Both the position numbers and the translations under genes were made by a program. This document shows positions 6,692 to 7,473 of a stretch of 7,473 nucleotides of DNA, one piece after another; position 1 is the first letter of the stretch, and every line of letters begins with the position of its first letter. Under the pieces are notes generated by a model. The model was not told the DNA's origin. It worked only from the letters and a program-made list of their open reading frames with translations, and searched no databases. The stretch is from positions 1 through 7,473 of the forward strand of contig CAWUJT010000105.1 in assembly GCA_963922715.1 (NCBI GenBank), read 5' to 3'. This DNA is from CAWUJT01 sp963922715 (lineage in GTDB: Bacteria; Pseudomonadota; Alphaproteobacteria; Rhodobacterales; Rhodobacteraceae).

Positions 6692-6723
6692 TTTTAGTTG
6701 TGCATGATTTTAGTTGTTCATGA
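6692..6723. repeat. 16-bp tandem duplication in the nuoA-DUF805 spacer
   Basis: TTTTAGTTGTGCATGA (6692-6707) is followed directly by TTTTAGTTGTTCATGA (6708-6723), which differs at one base (6702 against 6718). It begins 18 bp past the nuoA stop in AT-rich spacer. A short palindrome, AAAATTAATTTT (6683-6694), abuts it. It may be slippage scar tissue. I do not see a standard terminator. Confidence 0.7.
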
Positions 6724-6740
6724 TGTTGCCTATTTGACCA

Positions 6741-7106
6741 TCATTCCCATTCCAGCGCACCTTTCTTCCACTCATAAGCAAAGCCCACGGTGAGGATAAC
6801 GAGGAAAACCATCATAGACCAAAAGGCTGTGGTAGAAAGATCACCGAAGGCAACAGCCCAGGGGAACAGAAAGGCAATTTCAAGGTCAAAGATGATGAAC
6901 AGAATTGAAACCAGATAAAAGCGGACATCAAACTTCATGCGTGCATCGTCAAACGCATTAAACCCGCATTCATATGCTGACACTTTCTCGGGGTCTTCCG
7001 CTCTGTGGGCCAACACAGCCGCTGCAAGGATCAAAATTAACCCCAAGCCTATGGCGACACCCAAAAAGATCAGAATTGGAAGATATTCTATAAGCAAAGC
7101 ATCCAT
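6741..7106 (-). CDS. nuoA: NADH-quinone oxidoreductase subunit A (complex I)
   Basis: NuoA (ND3 homologue) is a three-helix subunit of the complex I membrane arm, next to the quinone channel. The 121-residue length is normal for the family. Helices lie at about 8-32, 62-82 and 91-111. The loop after helix one carries AYECGFNAFDDARMKFDVRFY (44-64) with the conserved Cys47 involved in the active/deactive loop of ND3, and helix two carries the conserved D74 and E76 (FDLEIAFLFPWA). ATG 7104-7106 has only a weak GAGA-type Shine-Dalgarno about 9 nt upstream. A strong candidate promoter lies just upstream. The gene is intact, but unusually no nuoB follows. The next gene on the strand is DUF805. Confidence 0.97.
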   Translation of the reverse strand: MDALLIEYLPILIFLGVAIGLGLILILAAAVLAHRAEDPEKVSAYECGFNAFDDARMKFDVRFYLVSILFIIFDLEIAFLFPWAVAFGDLSTTAFWSMMVFLVILTVGFAYEWKKGALEWE

Positions 7107-7142
7107 GTTTGGTTCTCTTTTTTATATATAAAATCTGATGAT

Positions 7143-7172
7143 AATATAGTGACTCAAATCTTCTGTGGTCAA
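7143..7172 (-). promoter_or_regulatory. Likely sigma70-type promoter of nuoA
   Basis: On the minus strand TTGACC (7167-7172, five of six matches to TTGACA) is separated by 18 bp from TATATT (7143-7148, five of six matches to TATAAT). Transcription would begin near 7136 and give a leader of about 30 nt. The IS6-family end starts 14 bp beyond the -35 element, so the promoter core appears intact, but upstream activator sites would have been displaced. Confidence 0.6.
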
Positions 7173-7185
7173 CTCCAGGATATTG

Positions 7186-7199
7186 AGCTCTGTTGCAAA
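7186..7199 (+). repeat. Left terminal inverted repeat of the IS6-family element
   Basis: The 14 bases match the family terminus at 13 positions, with A in place of the first G. The sequence includes TTGCAA (7193-7198), which in IS26-type elements can serve as a -35 element for outward hybrid promoters. Here the correctly spaced outward -10 position (7170-7175, GAGTTG on the minus strand) is not a match. Confidence 0.75.
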
Positions 7200-7248
7200 C
7201 TTTTTTCAGTGATGATCAGATTATTCAACTTTATGTTGGAGGTAAAAC

Positions 7249-7473
7249 ATGATGAACGATTTCAAGGGCCGTCATTTCACGGGTGACGTCGTGCTGTGGG
7301 CGGTGCGCTGGTATTGTAGGTATGGGATCAGTTCCCGCGACCTGAAAACGGTGAGTCGGTGAACGCCATGTGTTCGAGAGAACCGGCGAAGGACAGAGCG
7401 CAGTGTTCATGTGGATCACGCCACGATGTATCGCTTGATCCAGAGATATGCACCTGAAATTGAAAGGCGATAT
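7249..7473 (+). pseudogene. IS6-family transposase, 5' part, disrupted by an in-frame stop
   Basis: GGAGG (7238-7242) precedes ATG 7249 and ATG 7252. The frame reads MNDFKGRHFTGDVVLWAVRW from 7252, the characteristic N-terminus of IS6-family DDE transposases, and continues YCRYGISSRDL to 7344. Family members then have about ten residues before VDH. Here there are 22 codons with a TGA at 7360-7362. From 7393 the same frame resumes with TERSVHVDHATMYRLIQRYA and PEIERRY to the window end. So about 36 extra base pairs carrying a stop split the helix-turn-helix region, with no net frame change. The usual Trp in YRW is Leu here, a further sign of decay. The DDE catalytic core lies outside the window. 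The first 37 codons alone cannot be active. Confidence 0.82.

Larger units (their letters stand above)
7186..7473 (+). mobile_element. Left part of an IS6-family insertion sequence, degenerate and cut by the window edge
   Basis: AGCTCTGTTGCAAA at 7186-7199 matches the terminal inverted repeat of IS6-family elements (IS6100/IS26-like GGCTCTGTTGCAAA) apart from the first base. About 50 bp inward lies a transposase reading frame with clear IS6-family sequence. Elements of this family are about 800 bp, so roughly 500 bp including the right repeat lie beyond the window. If the element still has its target duplication, its 8-bp left copy would be GGATATTG (7178-7185). Confidence 0.8.

Noticed and set aside
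7170..7198. Hybrid promoter from TTGCAA of the IS6 terminal repeat toward nuoA
   Set aside because: At 17-18 bp spacing the -10 position reads GAGTTG or AGTTGA, not TATAAT-like. The native TTGACC-TATATT pair is much better.
7231..7419. Minus-strand 62-codon frame at the right edge
   Set aside because: Shadow of the IS6-family transposase remnant on the plus strand.

Overview
The window looks like chromosomal DNA of an alphaproteobacterium, most likely from the Rhodobacterales. The protein sequences support this (class II glutamate-cysteine ligase, UbiA, RsmE and NuoA), as does the ubiA / rsmE / gshA neighbourhood, which I recall from that group and have not checked. Base composition is moderate and becomes AT-rich on the right side. 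The sequence ends inside a decayed IS6-family insertion sequence.

Left part (1-3524, all minus strand): ubiA (ubiquinone biosynthesis), then a large membrane-anchored OmpA-family protein with repeated BON-like modules, then a small single-pass membrane protein with a long coiled coil. The small gene starts with GTG inside the end of the OmpA gene, so the two are probably translationally coupled. A 190-bp non-coding gap follows, holding a 14-bp perfect palindrome within a plausible minus-strand promoter. The promoter faces the first codons of another minus-strand gene that runs off the left edge.

Middle part (3537-6193, plus strand): rsmE (16S rRNA m3U1498 methyltransferase) starts only 12 bp from the divergent ubiA start. 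It overlaps by ATGA a two-helix membrane protein of unknown function, and gshA (glutathione synthesis) follows. These three genes probably form one transcription unit.

Right part (6209-7473): a DUF805 membrane protein converges on gshA. Next comes an AT-rich spacer with a 16-bp tandem duplication, then nuoA (complex I subunit A) on the minus strand with a good sigma70-type promoter. No nuoB follows nuoA, so nuoA is separated from the rest of the nuo operon. Just upstream of the nuoA promoter lies the left terminal inverted repeat of an IS6-family element. Its transposase is broken by an in-frame stop within about 36 bp of extra sequence.

Most genes are housekeeping. The parts most worth a second look are the orphan nuoA between an IS6 remnant and a rearranged junction, the OmpA/BON plus coiled-coil pair, and the palindrome-promoter at the left edge. 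I saw no clear sign of a new defence system, CRISPR array, tRNA or rRNA.
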